DNA of 38,992 nt from Candidatus Desulfatibia profunda (GCA_014382665.1 JACNJH010000108.1:1-38992); one strand, 5' to 3'. Positions 1 through 9,095 are shown, counted from the stretch's first letter. Numbers and translations: made by a program. Notes: generated by a model not told the origin, from the letters alone.

Positions 1-193
1 GGAGTTATCCCAGGTTTTTTGCCGGGGTGTGCCGAGAAATTTTTTTTTATAAAAACCCTTGGGGGCCCTTGGGTCCCTTTCCCCGGGGTCTTCCCGGGGT
101 TTCCCTTTTTCCTTTTGGGTGTGGTAAACTTTTTGGTTTTCCCCCTTTTTTCCCCCGGGGGAAAAAAATTCCCCCCCCCCCCCCCCCCCCCGA
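1..193. other. Unreliable low-complexity contig end
   Basis: This stretch is made of stretched homopolymers (runs of G, C, T and A) and ends in an uninterrupted run of 21 Cs at 171-191. Normal coding sequence of the neighbouring methyltransferase stops abruptly at this run and is followed by a glycine run and meaningless residues. That pattern is typical of failing base calls at a read or contig end rather than biology. No gene should be read from it. Confidence 0.85.
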
Positions 194-664
194 AAGCATG
201 CCTGAGGTCTTTTTGTAGAATGCCTTTCGATCCCAGAGATGAGACAGCATTTCGTTGCAAAACATGAGATCCGCCTTTCGTCCGGGGATATAAGTCATGA
301 TATCTTCGACAACCAGCTCGACTCGATCCATCGTATCGGAAACTCTGCGCCACGACTCAAGTGCGAGCCTGAATGCCGATATACGCTCCTCATCGAGATC
401 AACTCCATACACCTTCTCGGCCCCCAGCAAAGCAAACAGCATCGTGTTCTGACCCAGTCCACAACCCGCATCAATTACGGTTTTACCTCTAATGTCCATG
501 CTGCATTCTGACAAAATCATCCGTATGAACGCCAGTGCGTTCTGCACACTAACAGCGGTAAAAAACTGTTTTGCAGCTTCGGCCCATTGGTTATTGTGTA
601 GATTCGGCAGCATTGCTGCAAACCTCTGAAAAATAGGCCAAACAACTTGAAAGTCTCTTGACAT
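194..664 (-). CDS. Class I SAM-dependent methyltransferase, 3' part lost
   Basis: This is the start of a small-molecule methyltransferase acting in the surface-polysaccharide operon. Counting from the ATG at 664, the SAM-binding motif I (VIDAGCGLGQN) is at residues 63-73, followed about 25 residues later by an acidic motif II region (GVDLDEE). The start at 664 is preferred because a purine-rich ribosome binding site (GGAGAAAGG) lies 7 nt upstream; an in-frame ATG at 682 is also possible. The upstream methyltransferase gene ends at 715, leaving a gap of about 50 nt. About 157 codons are trustworthy; the rest runs into the bad sequence at the window end. Its acceptor substrate cannot be told; a sugar hydroxyl or carboxyl on the repeat unit is an inference from context. 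Confidence 0.75.
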
Positions 665-714
665 CGCTTTTCCTTTCTCCATCTTCTCCGACTGCTTATT
701 GACAGCATCTTGCC

Positions 715-1581
715 CTATTTTATGCCCATGTAACAGACCCCGCCACAAACTGGAGAATCCTTGAACTTATCTTTCATAAGCTTGTCCAAAAAGGCAAAGG
801 GATACAAAACCCACCCGGTCATGAATCGGAAAGCATAACTGAGGGAGGGCTTTCGCGAAAAACTGCCAGCAAGCGCCATCGTCATCTGCGCCCAAGTCCC
901 CATCGGGCCGGCACCCGTCGTCCCACCTTCAACCTCATGAAAACTGCTGAATACGGAGCGAAGCCCATCCAATGTATAGCGAAAATAGTCGTGCGGTGAG
1001 CCGTGGCGGGGTTGGATAAAGGGAACGGTCACCAGTACAAATCCACCCGGTTTCAATATTCGGTACACCTCATTGCTTACGGCAAAGGGACGGTTCAAAT
1101 GCTCCATTACCGCGCACAGCCAGACGCCGTCCAGACAACCGTCAATAAAAGGCAATTGATGTGCGTCACCGGCTACGTCCGTATTCCCATGCGGGTAGAT
1201 GTCAAAATCAATTAAACCCGGATGAGTCAACTCATTCTGAACCCCGCTTCCGAGGTTCAGTATCATCGCCTCGGGTGGAGCATTAAAGATGTAGGTATCA
1301 CGCAATCTGTCATGAAGCGTCGGTCTGGCTACAATAAAGTTAGGCAAAGGCAGGAACCGCTTGAGTCGGTTTTTCAGTGAACTCGGATCATGCTGAGCGT
1401 ATGCAACTTGCCCTTCATTCGCGATGGATTGGCTATTTTTGCTGAAAAGAACCGGCGTGTCACTGATAATGGGAAAATCCCGGTCACATGGACCGCATCT
1501 CAGCTTTCCATCAACAGAAGATAGGGATGTATGACAATCAGGGCAGGCCAACAGCTTTTGTAATTTGTTTTTTTTCATCAT
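715..1581 (-). CDS. Zinc-ribbon (Trm112-like) plus SAM methyltransferase
   Basis: A 288-residue methyltransferase. The N-terminus carries a zinc ribbon with cysteines at residues 13, 16, 29 and 32, of the Trm112-like kind often fused to type-11 methyltransferases. Motif I (ILNLGSG) is at residues 107-113 and the post-motif region (RILKPGGFVLVTVPF) is recognisable in the middle of the protein. The ATG overlaps the stop of the upstream heparinase C-terminal gene as ATGA, so translation is probably coupled; a second ATG follows immediately. It is one of four distinct methyltransferases in this operon. The family methylates many kinds of small molecules and sugars, so the substrate is unknown. 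Confidence 0.85.
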   Translation of the reverse strand: MMKKNKLQKLLACPDCHTSLSSVDGKLRCGPCDRDFPIISDTPVLFSKNSQSIANEGQVAYAQHDPSSLKNRLKRFLPLPNFIVARPTLHDRLRDTYIFNAPPEAMILNLGSGVQNELTHPGLIDFDIYPHGNTDVAGDAHQLPFIDGCLDGVWLCAVMEHLNRPFAVSNEVYRILKPGGFVLVTVPFIQPRHGSPHDYFRYTLDGLRSVFSSFHEVEGGTTGAGPMGTWAQMTMALAGSFSRKPSLSYAFRFMTGWVLYPFAFLDKLMKDKFKDSPVCGGVCYMGIK

Positions 1582-2354
1582 TCCTTTTCGTCCCCAAGAA
1601 AGTCGTCGTTAATAGAGATACGCTGCGTAAAAGAAGGGTTGGACGAAAGAACCGCAATTCCTTCAAAGCATACGATTTCGGCGCTTTCCCGTCGATTATA
1701 AGCCTTGGATACCCAACCTCGTTCTTTTCTCTGTATGATTTCAAAATCAGGCGCTTCAATTTCCAAAACGATTTTCCGGTCTTGCAATATGAATATTTTC
1801 CGAACCTCATTCTCGCTTTGAAGCCCCACATCCAAGTGGTAATACCATGCAAATGAGTGTTCCCCATCACCGATAAATGTATCGGTAATTTCAACCTCGT
1901 TTTTTCTTTTGTTCAGCAGAAACTGACGGCGATGGGTAACAGGCTCGGCTAACCTGGTATACCCCGTGTGCTCAGCCTCAAGCAGGTCATGGGTTTCCTC
2001 TGATTCCCATCGCAGAACCCTGACATCACCGTGCGGACTAGTTAGACCGAACATGCTGTTATGGATTTCAATCTGCTCCCTACCGTCGACAACTACGGTA
2101 TTGTGGTATTTGGTGGAGCGGAAAAGCCTTCGCATTTCCATATTGCCGGTATAGCAGAAGGTGCCGGGGTCAATAATGATCGGCTGGTCGTCAACACAAA
2201 GCTCAAAACTGAGCCAATCGTTGTGCTTGTGTGCGCCCACGCCGTTGATGCCGATGGGTTGGCAGGCAGCCAGCAAGTAAATATGTTCCGAGCGCATGAC
2301 ATAGATGCCGCCATCGGGAAGGGCTACGGAGTTCAAGGAAGATTTTTTTATCAT
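1578..2354 (-). CDS. Heparinase II/III C-terminal beta-sandwich half (split gene)
   Basis: A 258-residue protein matching only the C-terminal, beta-sandwich part of heparinase II/III-type polysaccharide lyases. The family-typical block (GVGAHKHNDWLSFEL, then IIDPGTFCYTG and FRSTKYHNTVVVDG) is complete; the conserved His/Asn residues there help form the active site in known lyases. The helical toroid half of the same enzyme is encoded separately at 3351-4577, in the same reading frame register, with a methyltransferase gene between the two. The ATG overlaps the methyltransferase stop (ATGA), so it is likely translated by coupling. It could work as a two-chain enzyme with the other half, or be a remnant. 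In polysaccharide loci such proteins are thought to trim or edit the glycan; that role is inferred. Confidence 0.8.
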   Translation of the reverse strand: MIKKSSLNSVALPDGGIYVMRSEHIYLLAACQPIGINGVGAHKHNDWLSFELCVDDQPIIIDPGTFCYTGNMEMRRLFRSTKYHNTVVVDGREQIEIHNSMFGLTSPHGDVRVLRWESEETHDLLEAEHTGYTRLAEPVTHRRQFLLNKRKNEVEITDTFIGDGEHSFAWYYHLDVGLQSENEVRKIFILQDRKIVLEIEAPDFEIIQRKERGWVSKAYNRRESAEIVCFEGIAVLSSNPSFTQRISINDDFLGDEKE

Positions 2355-3364
2355 TCTGGTTTCCGGTAGACTATCTTTGCCGAATCCCTATGGCTCGGAG
2401 GTGTAAAAAGAAACGAGACTGGAATCATCAAGCCGAAAACAAAATCAATAGTCCGCGTTATTACGCGGCTTTTTTCGATCCAGTTTGCTATTGCGCCAAG
2501 ACTGAACAAAACCGCATCCTTACCTTTGAAAGCCACAAGGTTCCTGTAACTTGTCACCGGCCTGAGATAGCCTTTATGAATGTCCGCAAGTTCAACAACC
2601 GGCAAAAATCCGGCTTTTCGAAATCGTTTGAAGTTGGCATCGGGGAGTTCCAAGCCGTAATGACCATACTCCTCCACATAGCATTTTGAAAAGAGTTCGG
2701 GATGTTTTTTTGCCCGTTTGTAAACGATGCTTTCCGAATCGCACTCAATACTGCTGAGCAGGTATCCCCCGGGCTTCAACACCCGATAAATTTCGTTGAT
2801 AACACTGGATTTTTGATGCAGCGGGATATGCCCGAAGACATGCGATGTGTAAACACAGTCAAAAGACGCATCCGGAAACGGCAAATGTTCTCCATCGATT
2901 TGATAAACCCGGTTGTAAAGACGGCGCGCTTCGAGCAACGATGACACGGAGAGATCTACGCCCGTTACGTACCCATGTTCCGGCAAAATCCCTGCCCCCC
3001 CCCCACAGCCAAAGTCGAGAATCCAGGCTTGATCGCCATGAATAATTTTCTTGAGCTGTTTTGAGAGAAAACGGGATTCAAAGGCCCCGATGCTTATTGA
3101 GCGGTAGAAGGCCTTGAATATTTTCTTCATTCCACTATTTTGGCCAAGTGACCAATCTTTGGTCTCGGTGAATTTACCTTCATAAAACGCATCTTCCGAT
3201 CCAAAACACAATATCCCATTTTTCGCTGAAAAGACCTTTCCGCATTTATGGCAATGGGCTTCGTCATCCATATAATCAAAATCAGCTTTACAAAAAGGAC
3301 AGACCACCATCGGACCGTCAATGTCGTGGTGTAAGCCCTTTAATTGTTTCTTATAACCGCCCAT
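2351..3364 (-). CDS. Zinc-ribbon SAM methyltransferase inserted between heparinase halves
   Basis: A 337-residue methyltransferase with an N-terminal zinc ribbon (cysteines 22, 25, 38 and 41) and a type-11 SAM domain: motif I WILDFGCGGG is at residues 114-123, followed by an acidic GVDLS motif and a RVLKPGGYLL post-motif. The start at 3364 is chosen because a CGGAG ribosome binding site sits 9 nt upstream and the zinc ribbon follows directly; an in-frame ATG at 3409 would add 15 unrelated residues. The gene overlaps the end of the heparinase N-terminal half by 14 nt and its stop overlaps the ATG of the C-terminal half, so it exactly fills the gap between two domains of one enzyme. The C-terminus has a hydrophobic stretch (FGLMIPVSFLF) that may touch the membrane. 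The substrate is unknown. Confidence 0.85.
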   Translation of the reverse strand: MGGYKKQLKGLHHDIDGPMVVCPFCKADFDYMDDEAHCHKCGKVFSAKNGILCFGSEDAFYEGKFTETKDWSLGQNSGMKKIFKAFYRSISIGAFESRFLSKQLKKIIHGDQAWILDFGCGGGAGILPEHGYVTGVDLSVSSLLEARRLYNRVYQIDGEHLPFPDASFDCVYTSHVFGHIPLHQKSSVINEIYRVLKPGGYLLSSIECDSESIVYKRAKKHPELFSKCYVEEYGHYGLELPDANFKRFRKAGFLPVVELADIHKGYLRPVTSYRNLVAFKGKDAVLFSLGAIANWIEKSRVITRTIDFVFGLMIPVSFLFTPPSHRDSAKIVYRKPE

Positions 3365-4577
3365 ACTGTTCAACTCCGTCCTCCCCAAATAACCAGAAGA
3401 TTTCCTCATGCGCTCTGCCGGCCATTAATTTGAGATCCGAACGTTTAAACAGAACCGCCCCGATTGAAAGGAGATAGCGGAAATCAGAGCGATCCCAATC
3501 ATAGTAATCAGCGAGGATAAAGAACCGACCATCGTCAGAGTCTCCAATCATAGGCATCAGGCCGTCTGGCCGCATGCAGTACATAATAAATTCAAACATT
3601 TTCTCAAGGCGCTGCCAGAAGGGTGCAGGGAGCACAATGTCATTTCTTTTGCAGAGAATTGCGGAATAGGTGAACAGTTCTAAAACCAGGCGATGGTAGG
3701 CTGTTGAGTTTTCAAAGCTGACTCCATCTGGATAAACCATCTCTTCCATGCACCGAATCAATTCCTGAACCCCAAATTTCTTCCATCGTTCAGCATCCTT
3801 GAAGTGAGGGAACATAATTCCAATGAACAATAATCCTACAATATCCGAAAGGTAGTGGTTTGTCCGAATGCCTCCCTTGTCTTCAAGATTGTTCTCAATG
3901 TACCAGCCATGCTGCCAGATGCTTTTCAAAAATTTATTGTCAAACGCTTCGGTCCATTCTGGATCATCCTTGAAGGCCCACCAGGCCCATATCCAGTTGC
4001 AGGCCCGGATCGCCACCTCCATGGCGCAGGTCCAGTTGATGCCGTACAAAAACTTGTTATTTTCAATCCAGTTGTAGATTTGCCTAACGGTTTCCTTAAT
4101 ATATTCGTCACCACCAGACGCAAAATATCCCTTTATGAGAAAAGGCAAATGCTGGGACCTGGATAATTCCCATGGCATTTTACAGTCTGTGTTTTCTGAA
4201 GAATTAGAAACCGTATAAAGGCGTTTATAATATTTCCTTCTCCATTCAAAGTCGCTTCGAGGATCAAGATGCCAGTTGATTTCGCTGCCTTCGTATTCTA
4301 AATCACAACCAAGGATGGCAAATTTCCGGTGTAATATAATTGAAGCTTCGTTTAGGATTTCAGACTTTCTTTCAGGATTCTTGTCAAAAATGCTTTTTGC
4401 CTTTGAAAAGCTTATAATCCAGTTAGCTGATTTTACAGAATTACTACTTTCAAGAGAGCTCTTGTACTTCAAATCATGAAGTTTTAGGACCTTGTGAAAT
4501 ACCAATGCGGCAATAGACCAAAGAAAACCCTCAAGCCTTATCCTGTATCCTTTTCCTCGTAAGGTGAAATACTTCAC
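3351..4577 (-). CDS. Heparinase II/III N-terminal toroid half (split gene)
   Basis: A 408-residue protein corresponding to the alpha/alpha-toroid half of heparinase II/III-type lyases. Family features include the segment MPWELSRSQHLPFL, the helix block WTCAMEVAIRACNWIWAW, the RTNHYLSD segment and, near the end, PMIGDSDDGRFF. It stops after GEDGVEQYGRL, where the intact family would continue through a short linker into the beta-sandwich; that second half lies at 1578-2354. The start is a GTG that overlaps the upstream stop as GTGA, so initiation is probably coupled. No signal peptide is obvious, although residues 18-29 are hydrophobic. Whether the two halves assemble is unknown. The role in glycan processing is inferred from the operon. 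Confidence 0.8.
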   Translation of the reverse strand: MKYFTLRGKGYRIRLEGFLWSIAALVFHKVLKLHDLKYKSSLESSNSVKSANWIISFSKAKSIFDKNPERKSEILNEASIILHRKFAILGCDLEYEGSEINWHLDPRSDFEWRRKYYKRLYTVSNSSENTDCKMPWELSRSQHLPFLIKGYFASGGDEYIKETVRQIYNWIENNKFLYGINWTCAMEVAIRACNWIWAWWAFKDDPEWTEAFDNKFLKSIWQHGWYIENNLEDKGGIRTNHYLSDIVGLLFIGIMFPHFKDAERWKKFGVQELIRCMEEMVYPDGVSFENSTAYHRLVLELFTYSAILCKRNDIVLPAPFWQRLEKMFEFIMYCMRPDGLMPMIGDSDDGRFFILADYYDWDRSDFRYLLSIGAVLFKRSDLKLMAGRAHEEIFWLFGEDGVEQYGRL

Positions 4578-4918
4578 AGGCCAACCATTTTACGTGCCAT
4601 GGTGCGGTAGCCACCACCCCCGGAAAACGCTACATTATGATAAAAGGTTTCAACAATATACCCGGTCGTCTCCGGATAAGCAGCCTCCCATCCATTTCTG
4701 AATGAAAAGCCTGCTGAGACTCCGCCACAATTTGTGATATCCTGTGCGAGGCATAACCAGCGCATTGCCGCAGACAAGGCTGCCTCTATTGAAGAGGGAG
4801 CTTTCTTGTTGGGAAAACATATAGCGTACAATTTGGAGCAATTTCTAATCCTGTACAGCCGATGATTCCTGATATCCCTTAGTGGCTGTATAATGCTTTT
4901 AAAATGACTTTTCCGCAT
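4574..4918 (-). pseudogene. Truncated toroid (prenyltransferase-like) protein, N-terminal fragment
   Basis: A 114-residue open frame. It resembles the beginning of a larger alpha/alpha-toroid protein found in exopolysaccharide clusters: a segment AAMRWLCLAQDITNCGGVSAG followed by a SYPETTGYI-like motif (here AYPETTGYIVETFYH). I recall the family as several hundred residues long, but this copy ends soon after RTMARKMV with a TGA that overlaps the GTG start of the heparinase N-half. It has a good ribosome binding site (AAGGGAACACT before ATG). It is most likely a gene cut short by rearrangement but kept in the operon; a functional short protein cannot be excluded. The family assignment is from memory of the motif, not a search. 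Confidence 0.5.
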
Positions 4919-4959
4919 AGTGTTCCCTTAAAACATTGAAGCGAGTGAAATAGCAGTCC

Positions 4960-5787
4960 TCATAAACGCTTATTGTAAACTGCCCAAATACCTGCCCGCC
5001 ATTTCGGAAAAAACCGATATATCACTGGCCTGTAGCAACCATGCCAAAATGCTTTCCACAAAAAAGTCCCCTTGGTTTTCGTTCCATGATCAAAAAATAT
5101 GGTGTTAGTGCTATCTCGTGAAAAACCCGACCAATTAGCCATGCGGTCAAGATCATTTATCGAATACAGCCTGTGATGTCCTAAAAATGGGATTTTACTC
5201 TCATAAAACATTTTGAGATTCCAGTAAGGCCAATCGCCTTTCCTAAACATCGTTAATCTGCTGCCGACGTTTCCTCCGTTCGGGGTGCAGATTACCAATG
5301 AACCGTCTCTTTTAAGAATCCGGCAGAATTCATCCAAGATTAGCCGGGGAGAGTGAGGCAAATGTTCAATTACGGCTTGAAAAACCACAACATCAATGGT
5401 TTCACTGCCTATTGGGATACTCAATTCAGGTGACATAAGGTCAACGTTAAGATATGCAACCTCATGATCTTCCATGAACTTCAAGGCATTGCCAAACAAA
5501 ACCTCATCAAAGTTGGACATATTGTCAACATTTATCGCTTCATATCCCATATCTCTGAATAGCGTACTCAGGATGCCAAGGTGCCCGCCCGCATCCAGGC
5601 ATTTAGCTTTCCTAGAACCAAAGGCTTCAATACGCTTTTTCATATACGCCAGAGTCATTGCATAATGGACAAACTCGCCTTTTGCATTATCCAGCAATCC
5701 AAAAGCATCCTTTCGGGACTTCATTGCGTAGTTCTGGTTGAAGTTGTTAAACGCCAACTCTAACTTAGTAACATAGTCATTTTTCAT
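4960..5787 (-). CDS. SAM-dependent methyltransferase, type 11
   Basis: A 275-residue class I methyltransferase without a zinc ribbon. Motif I is degenerate but recognisable (KCLDAGGHLG at residues 62-71), the acidic loop follows (NVDN), and the middle contains the usual VVVFQAVIEHLPHSPRLI and RILKRDGSLVICTPNGG blocks. The ATG overlaps the flippase stop as ATGA, so the two are translationally coupled. It is probably a tailoring enzyme for the polysaccharide made by this operon; the acceptor is unknown. A gap of 41 nt separates it from the truncated gene downstream. Confidence 0.85.
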   Translation of the reverse strand: MKNDYVTKLELAFNNFNQNYAMKSRKDAFGLLDNAKGEFVHYAMTLAYMKKRIEAFGSRKAKCLDAGGHLGILSTLFRDMGYEAINVDNMSNFDEVLFGNALKFMEDHEVAYLNVDLMSPELSIPIGSETIDVVVFQAVIEHLPHSPRLILDEFCRILKRDGSLVICTPNGGNVGSRLTMFRKGDWPYWNLKMFYESKIPFLGHHRLYSINDLDRMANWSGFSRDSTNTIFFDHGTKTKGTFLWKAFWHGCYRPVIYRFFPKWRAGIWAVYNKRL

Positions 5788-7106
5788 TTCTTAATTCCAA
5801 TAAGCTTAAAAGAGTGGTAGGTGACCCATAAACATAATACCAAATGGCTTGCCACCTGGATTGACGCTGCGCCTAAACCGCCAAAAACCGGTGTTACGGT
5901 TAATTGACCGGCGGCATTTATTGCGACAAAGATCAGCCCGCCTATGGCAATCAGTTTAAATTTATCCAACGCAAAAAGGATATTCACAGGCGGCGAGAGC
6001 AAAGTGCTTATTGCTGCCCCGAAAATCAAGATTTGCAACATAATGCATGCCCCGGAATAGCGCTCACCTGCAAACACCGAAATAAAAAAGCCGAGGAAAG
6101 GAATACTTACGAGCAAACAAACGGATACGACTGCAGTCCCCTTAAGGGTTTTCTTGAATGATTTTCTGAGGGCGCTGTTTTCTGTAATCCCGGAAAAAGT
6201 GGGAAGAAGCACTGAATTGATGGCGTTCATGAGCATGAGCGAAAGTCCGTAAATCTTATAAGCGAAACCATATAGCCCGATCTCCTGCATGGGGAAATAC
6301 CTCGAAAGAATAATCATGTGAAACTGACCGGAAAACCAAAGACAAAGCGTATAGCAAAGCAACCATCCATAATTAGAGCCCATCGAGGAAAGAAAGGCAG
6401 ACAAACGCTCCTTTCGTGCCTTTTTGAAGCCGTCTCTCAGCAACACAATCGCTATTATCGAAATGATTAGCGGTAGTGATACATAAACGATGGAAATAGC
6501 ACGGATACTGAACTGATCCATCATAAGAAAAAGAATAATAATTCCCAAATAGCATAAGGAGTGGCCCGCAGTAAAAACGGCATTCAGCCGGAACTTCATA
6601 AATGCCTGGAAAATTGCATTTCTATAGGTAAAAAGGATATTCCCCAATACCCCGATACTGCACAGGCGAAGGTAGAATAGAAGTTCCGGCTTATGGAAAA
6701 GGTTTTTTGAAAGGAAATCGGCGCCGAGATAGAGCCCAAGCGCCAAAATAAGGCCATATATGACTTCGATTTTGAGTACGGTTCCGGCGATATGCCAGGC
6801 TGTGGCAGGATCTTTTCTATGACTTGCCACTGACTTGACCATTGACCAATTGAACCCTGTGGTGATGAGTCCTGCCGAAACGCCTGCCACCATATCGAGA
6901 ATTGAAAAAATACCGTATTCGTCAGGAGTTAGATGTCGGACTAGTATCCATGTGGTGAGAAAGCCGATGGCTCTCGCCAGCACATTTCCACTAAAAACGG
7001 TTGAAACGTTTTTGAATAGAGCGCTCCGAAACATCCCCTTTAGTTTTGTTGTGGTCGGAACTGTAAGCCTTTCCGACACACGCAGAATGTTCGACCGTAT
7101 ATCCAT
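5784..7106 (-). CDS. Polysaccharide flippase (Wzx / MATE-like)
   Basis: A 440-residue membrane protein of the oligosaccharide flippase family, which moves lipid-linked repeat units from the cytoplasmic to the periplasmic face of the inner membrane. The first transmembrane helix region follows the typical VFSGNVLARAIGFLTTWILVRHLTPDEYGIFS opening (residues about 37-67), and about 12 hydrophobic segments can be followed to the C-terminus. The family-typical RYFPMQEIGLYGFA segment lies in the middle. The ATG shares one base with the asparagine synthase stop (TAATG), supporting this start. It is the only visible transport component; no polymerase is seen. Confidence 0.9.
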   Translation of the reverse strand: MDIRSNILRVSERLTVPTTTKLKGMFRSALFKNVSTVFSGNVLARAIGFLTTWILVRHLTPDEYGIFSILDMVAGVSAGLITTGFNWSMVKSVASHRKDPATAWHIAGTVLKIEVIYGLILALGLYLGADFLSKNLFHKPELLFYLRLCSIGVLGNILFTYRNAIFQAFMKFRLNAVFTAGHSLCYLGIIILFLMMDQFSIRAISIVYVSLPLIISIIAIVLLRDGFKKARKERLSAFLSSMGSNYGWLLCYTLCLWFSGQFHMIILSRYFPMQEIGLYGFAYKIYGLSLMLMNAINSVLLPTFSGITENSALRKSFKKTLKGTAVVSVCLLVSIPFLGFFISVFAGERYSGACIMLQILIFGAAISTLLSPPVNILFALDKFKLIAIGGLIFVAINAAGQLTVTPVFGGLGAASIQVASHLVLCLWVTYHSFKLIGIKK

Positions 7107-9094
7107 TACACCATATCTACAGCTTCCATATCTCCTTCAATCCACATGCGGTGCCAGTAGATGAAATTGATAATGATCCATGGAACTTGTTTTCTATTTA
7201 TGTACCTGGTAAGCGCAGTGGCATTAAAATAATCAGTATCTTTTAGAAAGCTGTCAGCTACACGGATAAAATGCTTATGCATGTGATCTTCATACCATTC
7301 GTTTACAGGAAGCTGGAAGCCTTGTTTCGGTCTGTTGATTATATCAGGGGGAAGAATGTCCTTTATTGCCTGCTTTAAAATATATTTAGTTTCATTCGTT
7401 TTTATCTTTGATTTTTGCGAGAGGCTCAACGCAAATTCAACCAGTCGATGGTCCAGAAAAGGTACCCTCCCCTCCAGGGAAACGGCCATGTTCAATTTAT
7501 CGAGCCGCATCAACAGTAATTCCGGTAAACGGATCTTGAGATCGATATAAGTCATCCAAGCTAGTGGATCTGGTAAAAAACAACGGTTGTTAAAACGGTC
7601 TTTATAATCTGAAATAATTTGCGGCGTTGCTTCATAAGTCAACTTATTCAAGCGAGGCGACAAAATAGCTCTTTTTGCGTATTCTCTATAACTTATCGCC
7701 CCTCCCCAGAATATTTCGTTATGATAAAAAGTATGGCAGCGATCATAGGTTCCCCAGCCTTTACCCAATAGGCGAGAGGCAAGATAAGAGGAGGCGAGCA
7801 TGGGAGCTCTTTTTATTTTTCCAAAAAAGGTGTCCGCTTCCGAGTAATCTTTCAAGGCGGTAAGCCAGGAAGGATAGCCGCAAAACAGTTCGTCACTCCC
7901 TTCACCGACCTGGCATACGCTTACGCCGTTGTCTTTTGCCAGCTTTGAGACAAAATAAACGGGTACGCACACTGAGTCGGCGATAGGTTCATCCTGGTGA
8001 AAAACAAGTTTGGGCAGAAACGAAATTGCATCTTGAGGGGAAATGATAACTTCATGATGGTTGGTCTTGAACAGCTTGGCTATCCGGTTGCTCCAGGATA
8101 GTTCGTTGTAAGCCGGTGCGTCTTTAAAACCTATTGAGAAGGTATTTACAGGTCGATCCAGAAAACGGCACATCATGGCAACATTGAGGCTGGAATCAAT
8201 GCCACCCGAAAGAAACGCCCCAAATGGCACATCGCTGATCATCCTTCGCTTTGTCGCATCTTGAAATAAATTGACAATTTCTTCGGTTATATCCTCTTCT
8301 GAACGGGCTAGAGATTCATTGTTCCTTTTCGCAAACATATCCCAGTATTCTACGGTCTTTATCTGGCTTGGTTCGTGAATGACCATGTAATGGCCCGATT
8401 CAACTTTTGAAATACCTTCAAACAAGGTTGCGGGCGGGGGAACACAGTGAAAAGAAAGGTAATGTCCAAAGGCTTCCAGATTAACCTTTCGAGGTATTCC
8501 AGGATACTGCAAAATAGCCTTTATTTCCGAAGCAAACACCAGCTTTGGCCCCAAGAAACAATAATATAGCGGTTTGATACCCACCCGGTCTCGGGCCAGG
8601 ATAATCCTACTTTTTGACTGGTCCCATATCGCAAAAGCGAACATCCCAATGAAGCGATCAAGCGATTTCATCCCCCATTGTTCATACGCGTGGATAATCA
8701 CTTCGGTATCGGTTTTGGAAAGAAAACGGTGACCGTATTTTTCAAGTTCAGTGCGGATTTCCTCGAAGTTATAGATTTCTCCGTTAAATGTAATCCAGAT
8801 CGTACCATCTTCGTTACACATGGGTTGGCGGCCAGCCGCTGTAAGGTCGATAATAGAGAGGCGACGATGGGCAAATCCTATGTTGAAGTTTGAATGACTC
8901 TTTCCCGTTCCAAATAGTTCTTCACACGTTCTGAATTGCACATATCTATTTGAATGCGATTTTCCGTTACCGGCCAGAAGAACTGCACCAAAGTCATCCG
9001 GACCTCTATGTAACATGGAATCGCGCATATTAAGTAAATCGGTCGCCGATACTGAATTGCCGGAAAAATCCACTATGCCTGCAATGCCGCACAT
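7106..9094 (-). CDS. asnB: Asparagine synthase (glutamine-hydrolysing), AsnB-type
   Basis: A 662-residue amidotransferase. The N-terminal class II glutaminase domain begins with the catalytic Cys2 (MCGIAGIVDFSG) and contains RGPDDFG and the FNGEIYN block. The C-terminal synthetase domain has the ATP pyrophosphatase motif FLSGGIDSS, then EGSDELFCGY and the VPFLDHRLVEFA block. In polysaccharide loci such enzymes commonly amidate a uronic acid of the repeat unit rather than make free asparagine; that use is inferred here. The start must be this ATG because Cys2 has to be exposed. Only one base separates it from the upstream stop. An extra segment of about 20 residues near residues 44-69 contains the motif GKSHSN twice. 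Confidence 0.92.
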   Translation of the reverse strand: MCGIAGIVDFSGNSVSATDLLNMRDSMLHRGPDDFGAVLLAGNGKSHSNRYVQFRTCEELFGTGKSHSNFNIGFAHRRLSIIDLTAAGRQPMCNEDGTIWITFNGEIYNFEEIRTELEKYGHRFLSKTDTEVIIHAYEQWGMKSLDRFIGMFAFAIWDQSKSRIILARDRVGIKPLYYCFLGPKLVFASEIKAILQYPGIPRKVNLEAFGHYLSFHCVPPPATLFEGISKVESGHYMVIHEPSQIKTVEYWDMFAKRNNESLARSEEDITEEIVNLFQDATKRRMISDVPFGAFLSGGIDSSLNVAMMCRFLDRPVNTFSIGFKDAPAYNELSWSNRIAKLFKTNHHEVIISPQDAISFLPKLVFHQDEPIADSVCVPVYFVSKLAKDNGVSVCQVGEGSDELFCGYPSWLTALKDYSEADTFFGKIKRAPMLASSYLASRLLGKGWGTYDRCHTFYHNEIFWGGAISYREYAKRAILSPRLNKLTYEATPQIISDYKDRFNNRCFLPDPLAWMTYIDLKIRLPELLLMRLDKLNMAVSLEGRVPFLDHRLVEFALSLSQKSKIKTNETKYILKQAIKDILPPDIINRPKQGFQLPVNEWYEDHMHKHFIRVADSFLKDTDYFNATALTRYINRKQVPWIIINFIYWHRMWIEGDMEAVDMV

Positions 9095-9095
9095 A

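Noticed and set aside
171-191. Poly-C tract as a biological phase-variation switch
   Set aside because: The surrounding bases show stretched runs of all four nucleotides, so it is a sequence-quality artefact.
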